Shown here: piece by piece, positions 1 to 8,416 of the stretch | Numbering within the stretch: the stretch's first letter is position 1 | Layout: each line of letters begins with the position of its first letter | DNA from: an uncultured Prevotellaceae bacterium | GTDB taxonomy: Bacteria; Bacteroidota; Bacteroidia; Bacteroidales; Bacteroidaceae | NCBI GenBank assembly: GCA_947303855.1 | Contig: CAMYZO010000006.1 | Location: forward strand, 1 to 61,420 | DNA: 61,420 nucleotides | Direction: 5' to 3' | Notes under the pieces: model-generated | Told to the model about the DNA's origin: nothing | The model's input: only the letters and a program-made list of their open reading frames with translations | Databases searched by the model: none | Made by a program: the position numbers and the translations under genes

Positions 1-2
1 CA

Positions 3-1235
3 CTCTACTTTGCCGAGGGCGTGCCCTACGTGGCGGTGATGACCATCTCGCTCATCCTCTACAAGCGCCTGGGCCTGTCGAACACCGACATCACCCTCTA
101 TACCTCATGGCTCTACCTGCCCTGGGTCATCAAGCCCCTGTGGAGCCCCTTCGTCGACATGCTGAAGTCGAAGCGCTGGTGGATAACGGCCATGCAGCTG
201 CTCATAGGCGCTGCCCTGGGCGGCGTGGCCTTCACCATTCCCGCCTCATGGTGGCTGCAAGGCACGCTGTTCTTCTTCTGGATGATGGCCTTTGCCAGTG
301 CCACCCACGACATTGCCGCCGACGGCTTTTATATGATGGGACTCGACGAGCACGAACAGGCCTACTTCGTGGGCATACGCTCCACATTCTACCGCATAGC
401 CACCATCTTCTCATCAGGACTGCTGGTAGGACTGGCCGGTGCCCTGCAGGTGCTGACGCGCAGCATTCCTTACTCCTGGAGTCTGGTGTTCTATCTCATG
501 GGCGGACTGTTCATTGCCTTCTGGCTCTACCACAACTGGGTACTGCCACGCCCCTCTGAAGATGGCGAGAAACAGACGAAGACCGCCTCGGCTATCTGGC
601 AGGAGTTCTGCCAGACGCTTATCACCTTCTTCCGGAAGCCACAGGTGTGGGCAGGCATCTGCTTCATGCTCTTCTACCGCATGCCAGAGGGACTGCTGGC
701 AAAAATATCTGCTTTGTTCCTGGTCGATGCCCAGCACAACGGCGGCCTGGGACTGAGCGACGGCGAATACGGTCTGGTGCAAGGCACCGTGGGCGTTATC
801 GGCCTCACCATCGGCGGCATCCTCGGCGGCATCTGCGCCAGCCGCGACGGACTGAAACGCTGGCTCTGGCCGATGGTCATGGCCATCACCCTGCCCGATA
901 TTGTCTACGTGCTGCTGGCCTACTGGCTGCCCTCCAGTCTGACAGCCATCAGCTCGTGCGTCTTCGTCGAGCAGTTCGGCTACGGCTTCGGCTTCTCGGC
1001 CTACATGCTATACCTTATTTATTATAGTCAGGGCGAGCACAAGACATCGCACTACGCCCTCTGCACCGCCTTCATGGCTCTGTCGATGATGATTCCAGGT
1101 CTCTTTGCCGGTGCCCTGCAGGAGGCTGTCGGCTACCAGTGGTTCTTCATCATCGTCATGCTGGCCTGCACCATGACCTACGTGGTGACGGCCTTCCTGA
1201 AGATTGACCCGGAGTTCGGAAAGAAAAAGGAGTAA
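3..1235 (+). CDS. AmpG-like MFS transporter, 5' truncated
   Basis: The reading frame is open from the first bases of the window, so the true start lies upstream; about 410 residues are present. The protein is a polytopic membrane protein with roughly 11-12 hydrophobic segments. The opening stretch (LYFAEGVPYVAVMT, then YTSWLYLPWVIKPLW) is characteristic of the AmpG / PAT branch of the major facilitator superfamily, which imports muropeptides (anhydro-GlcNAc-MurNAc peptides) for cell-wall recycling in other bacteria. The family assignment comes from sequence recognition; the substrate is inferred. It ends with a charged FGKKKE tail. A hairpin lies 31 bases past the stop codon. No neighbour supports a recycling operon because the upstream side is cut off. 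Confidence 0.85.
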   Translation, partial: LYFAEGVPYVAVMTISLILYKRLGLSNTDITLYTSWLYLPWVIKPLWSPFVDMLKSKRWWITAMQLLIGAALGGVAFTIPASWWLQGTLFFFWMMAFASATHDIAADGFYMMGLDEHEQAYFVGIRSTFYRIATIFSSGLLVGLAGALQVLTRSIPYSWSLVFYLMGGLFIAFWLYHNWVLPRPSEDGEKQTKTASAIWQEFCQTLITFFRKPQVWAGICFMLFYRMPEGLLAKISALFLVDAQHNGGLGLSDGEYGLVQGTVGVIGLTIGGILGGICASRDGLKRWLWPMVMAITLPDIVYVLLAYWLPSSLTAISSCVFVEQFGYGFGFSAYMLYLIYYSQGEHKTSHYALCTAFMALSMMIPGLFAGALQEAVGYQWFFIIVMLACTMTYVVTAFLKIDPEFGKKKE

Positions 1236-1266
1236 GCCTTACAGGATACTGTTCGCCATATAACCG

Positions 1267-1299
1267 CGCCGAATCTACAATAATTATGTATTTTCGGCG
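1267..1299 (+). terminator. Probable terminator after the MFS gene
   Basis: CGCCGAA (1267-1273) pairs with TTCGGCG (1293-1299) across a 19-nt A/T-rich loop, followed by a T-rich stretch. It is a modest 7-bp stem, so the call is tentative. Confidence 0.45.
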
Positions 1300-1308
1300 T
1301 TATTTCAA

Positions 1309-1338
1309 TTTGTTTTTCAAAAAATAATCGTATCTTTG
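1309..1338 (+). promoter_or_regulatory. Orphan promoter facing the MmeI 3' end
   Basis: TTTG (1309-1312), an 18-bp spacer and TATCTTTG (1331-1338) form a good match to the Bacteroidota promoter. It points rightwards, but no rightward gene follows; the next 3 kb is the leftward MmeI-like gene. A transcript would be antisense to that gene's 3' end, or the promoter is left from a gene lost when the restriction gene arrived. Confidence 0.5.
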
Positions 1339-1374
1339 TTTGCTGGTTATGCTATTCTCATCGCCGCGACGTAG

Positions 1375-4308
1375 TCATGATATTTTTTCCGTCAGTTCCT
1401 GATACAGCTTGAACAGTTCGGCCACGCACTGACTTTCCGTGAACTCGTTCTTCACGGGGAAGCCGTAGACCTCCATCACGGCACGGTCGTTCTGCTGGTG
1501 GGCTTTGCGGAGGACAGGGGGCATGACTGCCTCGTCGTATAGGTCGGCTAACGATGAGTCGGGGTAAAGGGCACGGGCATCGAGGATGGCCTGCGCCGTC
1601 TGCTCTATCTTCTCCCGTTGCCTGTCTGTGGGCGTTGGCCATGGGAAGTTGTTGTAAACGATGTCGTTGCTATAGCGATAGTCGCTCTTTAATCTGCCGC
1701 AGACAGCTCGCATCCATGCCATGTGGACGTTCGACATGAGCACGCCGAAATGGTAAAGCGTTGCCCCCGGGATGATAAGAACCAGGTTGCTGGCCACTAC
1801 GTCAGGCGACACAAAGCCCATCGGCACATATCGGCGACGCTCTGACGATACTGAAGGTACAAGAATGTAAGTTTCCGAAGGCTGGCGGTTTTCCGTGAAT
1901 AGCGTCGGGAATTCTGCCCATTGCCGAGTAGCCGCTTTGGGGCTGGCTTGGCGCATCTCTCTGACGGCACCTATTCGCCGCAGCACCTCAGGCGACGCTT
2001 TGATGTCGGCAGGACTGGCATCGGCTAACCACAGGCAGTAGCGTTGCTTGCCGTTTAGGAATTCGTCGGCTCCGACAAACGGTCGGACATATTTGGTCAT
2101 ATCAGGATTCTCTGCAAAGAGCTGGTCGCGTTCGGAAGGCGAGAGCAGAAGGTTGCCGCCGTCGGTGGGCTGGCTCCCCTTGCACATCAGCGGAATATCG
2201 GCCAGCGGTCGCTTGCGCTTGTCAATAAAGACATTGGGGGCGGGCAGCAGATAGGGGTTGATGTTGTCGGCCTCAGTGGCGCGGTCTCCGTCGAATATCA
2301 GCCGCGTGCCGTTTGCCGTGCTGTACTGGCTGCTGAAGCCTATGATGACACAATGGACATGAGCTTTCAGCGAAGCCTCGCTGTCCCAGCGGAAGGTGCG
2401 GTAGGCAAAGTCGATGCGCATGCCATATTGCTCTACAAGGTTCCTCCATACTGCCGACACCTGTTCGCCCTGCGTGATGCTGTTGGTGGACACGAGTGCT
2501 GCGCGTGTATGGCTGTTTCCTATCAGTCGCGCTGCCTTGTAGTACCATCCTGACACATAGTCAATGTTCTTTCCGCAATCGGCACAGACTCTTGACAGGT
2601 CGGCCTTCTGCTCTGGTGTCTGGAAGGTGTAGCCCACAAACGGCGGGTTGCCGATAATGTAGTCGTAGCGGACTTGGTAACGCTGAATGTTGCCGACCTT
2701 GGCATTGCCATCGAAATGTGGAGTGACCACGTTTATTTCATCATATTCCACAACCGGTTCGCTGGCCTTCATCGGCTCTGGCTCTATGATAAGGTGGACG
2801 TTTTTAGCGTAAATGGTTGGTACGTCGCTCCTGGTTTCTATCACGTCCCAGTCCATCCGTAAGGCGTTGCCCTCCCGGATATTGGTATACGATTTCAGCG
2901 GCAGGAAGTCGATGTCCTGATGTATGATGCGCTCGGTCTCAGCCAGCATCTGGGCTTCGCTGATCCACAGGGCCGTAGTAGCGACGGTGACGGCGAAGTC
3001 GTTGATCTCGATGCCGTAGAACTGCTGGATGCTCACCTTGATGGGGTTCACAAAAGCACCCATCATAGTCTGGCCGTGGTACATCTCGCGAATGACTTCG
3101 TTCTCCAAGCGGCGCAGTGAGAGATAAGTCTCGGTAAGGAAGTTGCCCGAGCCGCAAGCGGGGTCGAGGAATGTCAGCGACGCAAGCTTCACCTGAAATT
3201 CGCTGAGCTTGCGCTGCCGCTGTCGTTCCACCTTCTCTGCCAGGATAGTGTCGAACTCACTGCGAAGGTCATTCAGGAAGAGCGGGTCGATGACCTTGTG
3301 GATATTCTCTATCGAGGTGTAGTGCATGCCGCCACTACGGCGGGTCTCCGGGTTCAGCGTACTCTCAAAGACGGCTCCGAAGATGGTGGGCGAAATATCG
3401 CTCCAGTCAAAGTCGAGGCTGGCATTCTGCAGTAGCAACTGCCTGATAGAGTCCGTCATACGAGGTATCTCAATCTGTTCGTCAGCAAACAGTCCTCCAT
3501 TGGTATAAGGAAATGCCAGCAGGTCCTCACGCAGATACGGGTCACGTTCCTCCACAGGTGTATCCATCACCTTGAACAGCCTAATCAGCGCACTACGCAG
3601 TTCCTCTGTCGGGTAGTTGTTGAGGAAGTCGTGGAACATGTCGTGCCGTCCGAATATCCCCGCATCTTCAGCATAGAGACAGAACACCAGACGGACACAG
3701 AGCACGTTGAGCGACTTGAGCGAATGAGGGTTGGTGGGGTCGATATACTGCTTCAGCAGTTCGTCATAAAGTTTGCCGACAATCTCGCCCGCCTTCATCG
3801 ACACCTCCATCTCCTTTGACAGATGCTCGCTGCGGCTGTCAACAAGGAACTGCAGACGATAGTACTCCTTGCCCAGGTTCTCCAAGAGTATCTGCTCCGG
3901 CTCCCCATTGGGCTGCTCCATGTCATAGACCAGGAACTCGGCGAAGTTACAGGTCACAATCCACCGTGCCCTCTGGCTGTAGGGCAGTTCGGCGTTATAC
4001 CGCTTTCCCTGCTGGAAGGGTGTCAGCAGCGAGCCGTCGCTCTGGCGGATAGGTGCCCGCAAGTCTTTTCCAAGCGATTTCTGCTCGATGATAACTTTGG
4101 TCTGCGGCAGGTGTACGTCGATGAAGTTGGTCTTGTCAACCTTCACCTGTTCCTCGAAGCGGATGAATGTTGACGGGTCTTCGATGCCAAAGACCTCAGT
4201 CAGCAACTCTGTCCAGAATATCTGCGAGTCGCCTTTCTCATATCCTTTGCCCCGCCATTTCTCAGCGAACCGTTTCGCTGCGGCAGCCTGCTGCTTCTCT
4301 GTACGCAT
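1375..4308 (-). CDS. MmeI-type (type IIL) restriction-modification enzyme
   Basis: A single polypeptide of about 977 residues combining endonuclease, adenine methyltransferase and target recognition. Numbered from the upstream in-frame ATG at 4329, the N-terminal nuclease has D71, E82 and K84 (D-X10-E-Q-K, the PD-ExK pattern of MmeI). Methyltransferase motif I (LDPACGSGNF) is at 388-397 and motif IV (NPPF) at 561-564, followed by a target-recognition region and a C-terminal helical part. The size fits MmeI, which is about 920 residues. I prefer the start at 4308: GGGAGAGG precedes it, and the TATCTTTG box at 4338-4345 would put the transcript start almost on the upstream ATG. No separate methylase or specificity gene is nearby, as expected for this class. 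Motifs look intact, so it is probably active; the target site cannot be read from sequence alone. Confidence 0.9.
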   Translation of the reverse strand: MRTEKQQAAAAKRFAEKWRGKGYEKGDSQIFWTELLTEVFGIEDPSTFIRFEEQVKVDKTNFIDVHLPQTKVIIEQKSLGKDLRAPIRQSDGSLLTPFQQGKRYNAELPYSQRARWIVTCNFAEFLVYDMEQPNGEPEQILLENLGKEYYRLQFLVDSRSEHLSKEMEVSMKAGEIVGKLYDELLKQYIDPTNPHSLKSLNVLCVRLVFCLYAEDAGIFGRHDMFHDFLNNYPTEELRSALIRLFKVMDTPVEERDPYLREDLLAFPYTNGGLFADEQIEIPRMTDSIRQLLLQNASLDFDWSDISPTIFGAVFESTLNPETRRSGGMHYTSIENIHKVIDPLFLNDLRSEFDTILAEKVERQRQRKLSEFQVKLASLTFLDPACGSGNFLTETYLSLRRLENEVIREMYHGQTMMGAFVNPIKVSIQQFYGIEINDFAVTVATTALWISEAQMLAETERIIHQDIDFLPLKSYTNIREGNALRMDWDVIETRSDVPTIYAKNVHLIIEPEPMKASEPVVEYDEINVVTPHFDGNAKVGNIQRYQVRYDYIIGNPPFVGYTFQTPEQKADLSRVCADCGKNIDYVSGWYYKAARLIGNSHTRAALVSTNSITQGEQVSAVWRNLVEQYGMRIDFAYRTFRWDSEASLKAHVHCVIIGFSSQYSTANGTRLIFDGDRATEADNINPYLLPAPNVFIDKRKRPLADIPLMCKGSQPTDGGNLLLSPSERDQLFAENPDMTKYVRPFVGADEFLNGKQRYCLWLADASPADIKASPEVLRRIGAVREMRQASPKAATRQWAEFPTLFTENRQPSETYILVPSVSSERRRYVPMGFVSPDVVASNLVLIIPGATLYHFGVLMSNVHMAWMRAVCGRLKSDYRYSNDIVYNNFPWPTPTDRQREKIEQTAQAILDARALYPDSSLADLYDEAVMPPVLRKAHQQNDRAVMEVYGFPVKNEFTESQCVAELFKLYQELTEKIS

Positions 4309-4337
4309 ACCTCTCCCGATTTGCATCATTAGTGGTG

Positions 4338-4345
4338 CAAAGATA
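4338..4345 (-). promoter_or_regulatory. -7 box of the MmeI-like gene
   Basis: TATCTTTG on the minus strand, about 30 bases upstream of the preferred start at 4308. No clear TTTG element sits 19-20 bases further upstream. Confidence 0.55.
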
Positions 4346-4402
4346 CAACAAATAGTTGAAATCTTCGACTTTCAGCAAAGAAAAAACAGGTTAAAAAATG
4401 CT

Positions 4403-4698
4403 ATTATCCGCTTATCCTACACCTAACGCTGATTATCAGCGAGTTACAGCAAATTTATCCGCATGTTATCCGCTTTTATCCTACACCAAAAAAAGGCCAA
4501 AAAGCGCATTGCTTGCCACCGTCCGAAAGGGGCGGACAAAAGTCCGAAAGGGGCGGACGAGAATCCGAAAGGGGCGGACTATACGGACGGGAAACTGCAG
4601 GAATCAAGGCTTTGGTGTAGGATAACAGCGGATAGCAAGCGGATAACAGCCTGCTAACGCGCTGATAATCAGTGCCGGGTGTAGGATAAGCGGATAAT
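4403..4698. repeat. Nested palindromic intergenic element 1
   Basis: This element fills nearly all of the 370-bp gap between the MmeI-like gene and cysE. Outer arms 4403-4446 and 4655-4698 are inverted copies, 39 of 44 positions identical. Inner arms 4455-4488 and 4613-4646 are inverted copies, 31 of 34 identical. Outer and inner arms share the words GTGTAGGATAA and GCGGATA. The centre holds three tandem 21-bp copies starting at 4521, 4542 and 4563, each with GTCCG/CGGAC dyads; neighbouring copies can also pair as CGGAC-AAAA-GTCCG. No convincing protein is encoded. The same plan recurs at two other gaps in this window. Mobile element, structured RNA or protein-binding array are all possible. 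Confidence 0.85.
4521..4583. repeat. Three 21-bp tandem hairpin repeats
   Basis: Copies at 4521, 4542 and 4563 share (G/A)TCCGAAAGGGGCGGAC plus a variable 4-base spacer. They form the core of the palindromic element described around them. Confidence 0.85.
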
Positions 4699-4706
4699 TG
4701 AAGAAA

Positions 4707-4740
4707 TTCAGGGAGGCTTAGATTCCTAAGCCTCCCTGAA
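4707..4740. terminator. Hairpin terminator overlapping the end of cysE
   Basis: A perfect 15-bp stem (4707-4721 with 4726-4740) with an ATTC loop. It encodes the last residues and stop codon of cysE and is followed on the minus strand by a short T-rich run. It sits 9 bases from palindromic element 1. Confidence 0.65.
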
Positions 4741-5623
4741 ACGACAGGTCTACCGCCTTGCTCTGCTGTATGCGTGAGTAAGGCGGTACGTCGTTGGTCA
4801 CCCAGATGTTACCGCCGATGATGGAGTGGTGACCGATGGTGATGCGCCCGAGGATAGAGGCGTTGGAGTAGACGGTGACGTAGTCCTCGATGATGGGGTG
4901 ACGGGGAATATTGAGCATGTTGCCGTTCTCGTCGTACTTGAAGCTCTTGGCACCGAGGGTGACGCCCTGATAGAGGGTGACGTGAGCCCCGATGATGCAG
5001 GTCTCGCCGATGACGACGCCCGTGCCGTGGTCGATGGCAAAATATTCGCCTATCTGTGCACCGGGATGGATGTCGATGCCGGTCTTGGAGTGGGCCTGCT
5101 CGGTGATGATGCGCGGCAGGATGGGTATCTCCATGCGGTGCAGGACGTGGGCTATGCGGTAGTGGGTCATGGTGTTGACAACAGGATAGCTGAAGATGAC
5201 CTCGCCATAGGTCTGGGCTGCCGGGTCGTTGTCGAACATGGCCTGCACGTCGGTATAGAGCAGGCGCTTGACTTCGGGCAGTTCGTTGATAAAGCGCAGG
5301 GCGAGAGCCTGTGCCGCCTCGTCGGCGTTGCCCCGGCACTCGGTACAGAACTGCAGGCCGCAGGCTATCTGCCGACACAGGAGTTCGTAGAGTTCCTCCA
5401 TGTTGACACCGATAATATAGGAGCGCATACGCTCGTCGGCCTGCCGCTTGTGGAAGTAGTCGGTGAAGATGATGGTCTTCACCAGTTGGACAATACGCTT
5501 GACATCGGTCACCGACGGCAGCGGTGCCCCTGTTGAGGGCATCATGGCATCCTCCTTTTCTGTGTGTGCAGCCATGATGGCCACGTTGCGCTGCAGCACC
5601 TCATTAATATTGTTCTTGCTCAT
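4718..5623 (-). CDS. cysE: Serine O-acetyltransferase
   Basis: Acetylates serine with acetyl-CoA to O-acetylserine, the first step of cysteine synthesis, in the cytoplasm. The 301-residue protein has an N-terminal helical region (about 1-150) and a C-terminal left-handed beta-helix with hexapeptide repeats from about 185 (HPGAQIG, DHGTGVVIGET, LYQGVTLGA). The DHGTG and GVTLG stretches are the usual active-site and acetyl-CoA regions. The N-terminus is longer than in E. coli CysE and resembles the form common in Bacteroidota. The C-terminal residues are encoded by one side of a terminator stem. The neighbours are unrelated, so it is probably transcribed alone or from the 6.6-kb promoter through the preceding lipoprotein gene (17-bp gap). 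Confidence 0.93.
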   Translation of the reverse strand: MSKNNINEVLQRNVAIMAAHTEKEDAMMPSTGAPLPSVTDVKRIVQLVKTIIFTDYFHKRQADERMRSYIIGVNMEELYELLCRQIACGLQFCTECRGNADEAAQALALRFINELPEVKRLLYTDVQAMFDNDPAAQTYGEVIFSYPVVNTMTHYRIAHVLHRMEIPILPRIITEQAHSKTGIDIHPGAQIGEYFAIDHGTGVVIGETCIIGAHVTLYQGVTLGAKSFKYDENGNMLNIPRHPIIEDYVTVYSNASILGRITIGHHSIIGGNIWVTNDVPPYSRIQQSKAVDLSFQGGLGI

Positions 5624-5640
5624 TGTCTGTGTGTGTGTTC

Positions 5641-6555
5641 TTAGAAAGTGTATTCAAAGATTTCGCTCCACTCAGGGTCGACCATGATGACATTGGAACC
5701 TGAAGGCGTTTCCGGGTCGGTCTTGACGTCGCCGTCAGTGAAGAATTCGCCGCTATACTGTGTGATGCAGTCGCGTTTTATCTTGATGTTCGTAAAGTCT
5801 TTCTCATACAGAATAGCTTCGTTAGCGTCGAAAGCTTTCACGGTAAAAGATACCTCGTCGGTTTCCTGATGTGGGAAAGTGTACATCTCGAACTGCAAGA
5901 TGTGCCCCGTGAGGTCATCGCCCGTCTCTACGAACACCGACTGCTTGGAGTTGACGCAGCCATAGCCGGTCGTGGCATCGAGCGTGCCACTGCCCCCCTC
6001 GTAGTAGAACTGGAATTTTTTGACCTCTGCCGGCTTCACGTCTTTAGTCTTCAGGCGGAACATGGCTGTGGCACGCTTCATGCTGATGTCGAGCCGGGCA
6101 CCGTCGCTGCCCACCTCTATCGTGCCATAATAATAGAAGGTATCGGTAAAGCCTGTGCCGTTGGACCCTCCAGGATTGCTGAACTGTATCTTGGCAGGGT
6201 TCGTAGTAGCGGGATTTGCTGCCCCGCTGTGTCCTACGGCAAGCAGCTGGTAAGTGCCTTCGGCAAGCTTGAGCGCAAAGGTGCCGAAACCGGCATCGCC
6301 CGTCTTCTGATTCTCATACTTCACCCGGCTGCCATCCTGATAGACGGCGAAACACAGACGGCTACACACCTCGGCGATGCTGACCGGCGCACGGGTGGCA
6401 GCCCACCCGGCCTCAAGGTCGGACACCTTGATGACAACATTGGCCCCCGACAGAGGGATTGATGACTCTTCGTCGCCGACAGACATCTTCTCGCATGCCG
6501 CCAGCAAGACAACTGCCAGCAGCAGGCCACAGATACTCTTTACACTCTGCTTCAT
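5641..6555 (-). CDS. FimB/Mfa2-like lipoprotein
   Basis: A 304-residue predicted surface lipoprotein: signal peptide with lipobox LLAACEK near residues 18-24. The body is a predicted beta-rich protein with Mfa2/FimB-like features (repeats such as TYQLLAVGHSG and a region DISMKRATAMFRLKTKD that resembles the conserved part of the family). FimB/Mfa2 proteins anchor or terminate fimbriae in Bacteroidales. No fimbrilin or Mfa/Fim operon genes are adjacent, so a fimbrial role is not supported by context. It has its own promoter at 6576-6604, with cysE 17 bp downstream on the same strand. The family call rests on sequence resemblance alone. Confidence 0.6.
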   Translation of the reverse strand: MKQSVKSICGLLLAVVLLAACEKMSVGDEESSIPLSGANVVIKVSDLEAGWAATRAPVSIAEVCSRLCFAVYQDGSRVKYENQKTGDAGFGTFALKLAEGTYQLLAVGHSGAANPATTNPAKIQFSNPGGSNGTGFTDTFYYYGTIEVGSDGARLDISMKRATAMFRLKTKDVKPAEVKKFQFYYEGGSGTLDATTGYGCVNSKQSVFVETGDDLTGHILQFEMYTFPHQETDEVSFTVKAFDANEAILYEKDFTNIKIKRDCITQYSGEFFTDGDVKTDPETPSGSNVIMVDPEWSEIFEYTF

Positions 6556-6575
6556 CTTTCTGTATTTTAATATTG

Positions 6576-6604
6576 CAAAATTAAAAAGTTTTTTGCTGTG
6601 TCAA
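6576..6604 (-). promoter_or_regulatory. Promoter of the FimB/Mfa2-like gene
   Basis: On the minus strand TTG (6602-6604), an 18-bp spacer and TAATTTTG (6576-6583) precede the ATG by about 20 bases. Confidence 0.65.
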
Positions 6605-6773
6605 CGCAAAGCAGTATCAGGAAGCCGTCCGTTTTTGTATTTTTTTTGTTTTATTCAGCATAATAAACAGTTCCGGCAACAAAAACGCCGGACAGAGAAA
6701 ATTAAATGCAACCAAACGCAATAATCGACTCTATTAGCAGTTATATTAGTAACAAGTTAACGTGTAACTGCCT

Positions 6774-7850
6774 ATGCCGATACATCTACTGGGGGCTTTT
6801 TTGCTAAGTCTTGTGTGCGGACTTGTGTTCACACCAGCCATACTTGACTATTGCAAAAAAAAGAACATTTATGATATTCCCAATGAGCGGAAAGTACACC
6901 ACCTGGCCATTCCGAGGCTGGGCGGCATATCATTTTTACCCAGTATGTTAATGGCCTTTATCATCGTGCTGCTTTTCGCGCCAGTCACCGACCAATACAC
7001 CCTGCCGGTAAACATCTGGAGTGCTGTATTCTTCATCGGGCTGTTTGTTATCTACTGTACAGGTATCATCGACGACCTGGCAGGACTTAACGCCCGCACG
7101 AAGTTCATGGTGCAGATAGCCACCGCCTGTCTGCTGCCCTTTGCCGGCCTCTACGTCAACAATCTCTACGGGCTTTTCGGCATCTATGAGATACCCAACT
7201 ACATAGGCATACCGCTTACCATCTTCATTATTGTGTTTATTGACAATGCCATCAACCTCATCGACGGCATCGACGGACTGGCAGCAAGTCTGTCTCTGTT
7301 GGCATTGCTGGGGTTTCTGGCCTATTTCATCTATTACGATGTCTTCATCCACACATACAGCATCCTGGCTGCCGGCATGATTGGAGCGCTGATGGCATTC
7401 TGCTACTTCAACCTGCTGGGAAATCCAGAACGTAACACCAAGATTTTCATGGGCGACTCCGGGTCGCTGTCGTTAGGCTTTACGCTGGGATTCTTCGCCG
7501 TAAAATGCGCATCTGAGAACACCGTCATCTGGCCCCATCGCCCTGAGGCCCTTCTGGTGCCGCTGACCCTGCTTTTCGTTCCCACAGCCGACGTTGTCAG
7601 GGTAACGTTCTACCGTCTGCGGCATCACAAGTCGCTTTTCGACGCAGACAAGAATCACATACACCACAAGCTGATGCGTATGGGACTGACGCAGCACCAG
7701 ACCCTGGCAGCCATCTTGGCCCTGGCTCTGAGCTTCATCATCATCAACGGCCTGATATACGGCATCGTCTCACCTACACTGATAGTATTGATTGATGCCG
7801 TGATATACACGCTCGTCAACCTGTTTATTAACTACCGTACACCGCTATGA
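6774..7850 (+). CDS. WecA-like polyprenyl-phosphate GlcNAc-1-phosphate transferase
   Basis: A 358-residue polytopic inner-membrane enzyme of the MraY/WecA family, which loads a sugar-1-phosphate onto undecaprenyl phosphate to start O-antigen, capsule or enterobacterial-common-antigen-like glycan synthesis. Visible motifs are the Asp pair in GIIDDLAGL (about 97-105), NLIDGIDGLA (about 162-171), MGDSGS (about 225-230) and the cytoplasmic HIHHKLMRMG loop (about 295) characteristic of WecA/TagO. About ten membrane segments are apparent. The stop codon overlaps the next gene's start (ATGA), so the two are translationally coupled. The upstream 200 bp contains a TCCGGC/GCCGGA hairpin (6672-6692) and a GCAGTTA/TAACTGC dyad just before the start codon. 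The donor sugar is not determined. Confidence 0.88.
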   Translation: MPIHLLGAFLLSLVCGLVFTPAILDYCKKKNIYDIPNERKVHHLAIPRLGGISFLPSMLMAFIIVLLFAPVTDQYTLPVNIWSAVFFIGLFVIYCTGIIDDLAGLNARTKFMVQIATACLLPFAGLYVNNLYGLFGIYEIPNYIGIPLTIFIIVFIDNAINLIDGIDGLAASLSLLALLGFLAYFIYYDVFIHTYSILAAGMIGALMAFCYFNLLGNPERNTKIFMGDSGSLSLGFTLGFFAVKCASENTVIWPHRPEALLVPLTLLFVPTADVVRVTFYRLRHHKSLFDADKNHIHHKLMRMGLTQHQTLAAILALALSFIIINGLIYGIVSPTLIVLIDAVIYTLVNLFINYRTPL

Positions 7851-8416
7851 AACGAGCATTCGATGTCGTCCTGTCTGTACTCTGCCTGATTGTTTTCTCG
7901 CCACTGTTGCTGGTGTGCTATCTGGCCATCAAGATTGGCGGCGGTCCCGCTATCTACAGACAGCAGCGCATAGGATTGCACGGGAAGCCCTTCGACATCT
8001 ACAAATTCCGCAGTATGGTGGTAGATGCCGAGAAAGAGGGCGAGGCACTCTTCCAACATGAGAAAGAGACACGCATGACACGCATAGGCCGGTTCCTGCG
8101 TAACCACCATCTGGATGAGCTGCCACAACTGTGGAACGTGCTGAAGGGCGACATGTCGTTTGTAGGCTATCGCCCGGAACGGCTTTACTACATACGGCAG
8201 ATTATGGAACGCGATGCCCGCTACGAACGACTGTACCAGATACGTCCGGGCATCACGTCGATGGCCACGCTCTACAACGGCTACACCGACACCATGGAGA
8301 AGATGCTGAAGCGACTGGAGATGGACCTTTACTACCTGGAGCACCGCTCGTGGAAAATGGATTTGAAGATTCTCTGGCTGACCTTCTTCAGCATTGTCTT
8401 CGGCAGGATATTCTGA
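7847..8416 (+). CDS. Small monotopic sugar-phosphate transferase (PglC/WcaJ-like)
   Basis: A 189-residue bacterial sugar transferase that initiates glycan assembly on undecaprenyl phosphate, but by a fold unrelated to WecA. The N-terminus has one membrane re-entrant helix (residues 5-27), followed by YRQQRIGLHGKPFDIYKFRSM (about 37-57), RMTRIGRFLR and DELPQLWNVLKGDMSFVGYRPE (about 88-110), all typical of the monotopic phosphoglycosyl transferases. The length matches the minimal PglC form without a WcaJ N-terminal extension. It starts inside the stop codon of the WecA-like gene, an unusual pairing of two initiating enzymes. The gene ends exactly where a convergent gene ends, with no intergenic base between the stop codons. 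Confidence 0.9.
   Translation: MKRAFDVVLSVLCLIVFSPLLLVCYLAIKIGGGPAIYRQQRIGLHGKPFDIYKFRSMVVDAEKEGEALFQHEKETRMTRIGRFLRNHHLDELPQLWNVLKGDMSFVGYRPERLYYIRQIMERDARYERLYQIRPGITSMATLYNGYTDTMEKMLKRLEMDLYYLEHRSWKMDLKILWLTFFSIVFGRIF

Noticed and set aside
1375..4308. BREX or DISARM defence island
   Set aside because: Only one protein is present, with the MmeI-type nuclease-methylase order; no pglZ, brxC, drmA or other partner genes are near.
4521..4583. CRISPR array or tRNA-like structure
   Set aside because: Only three 21-bp tandem copies without spacers; no cloverleaf.
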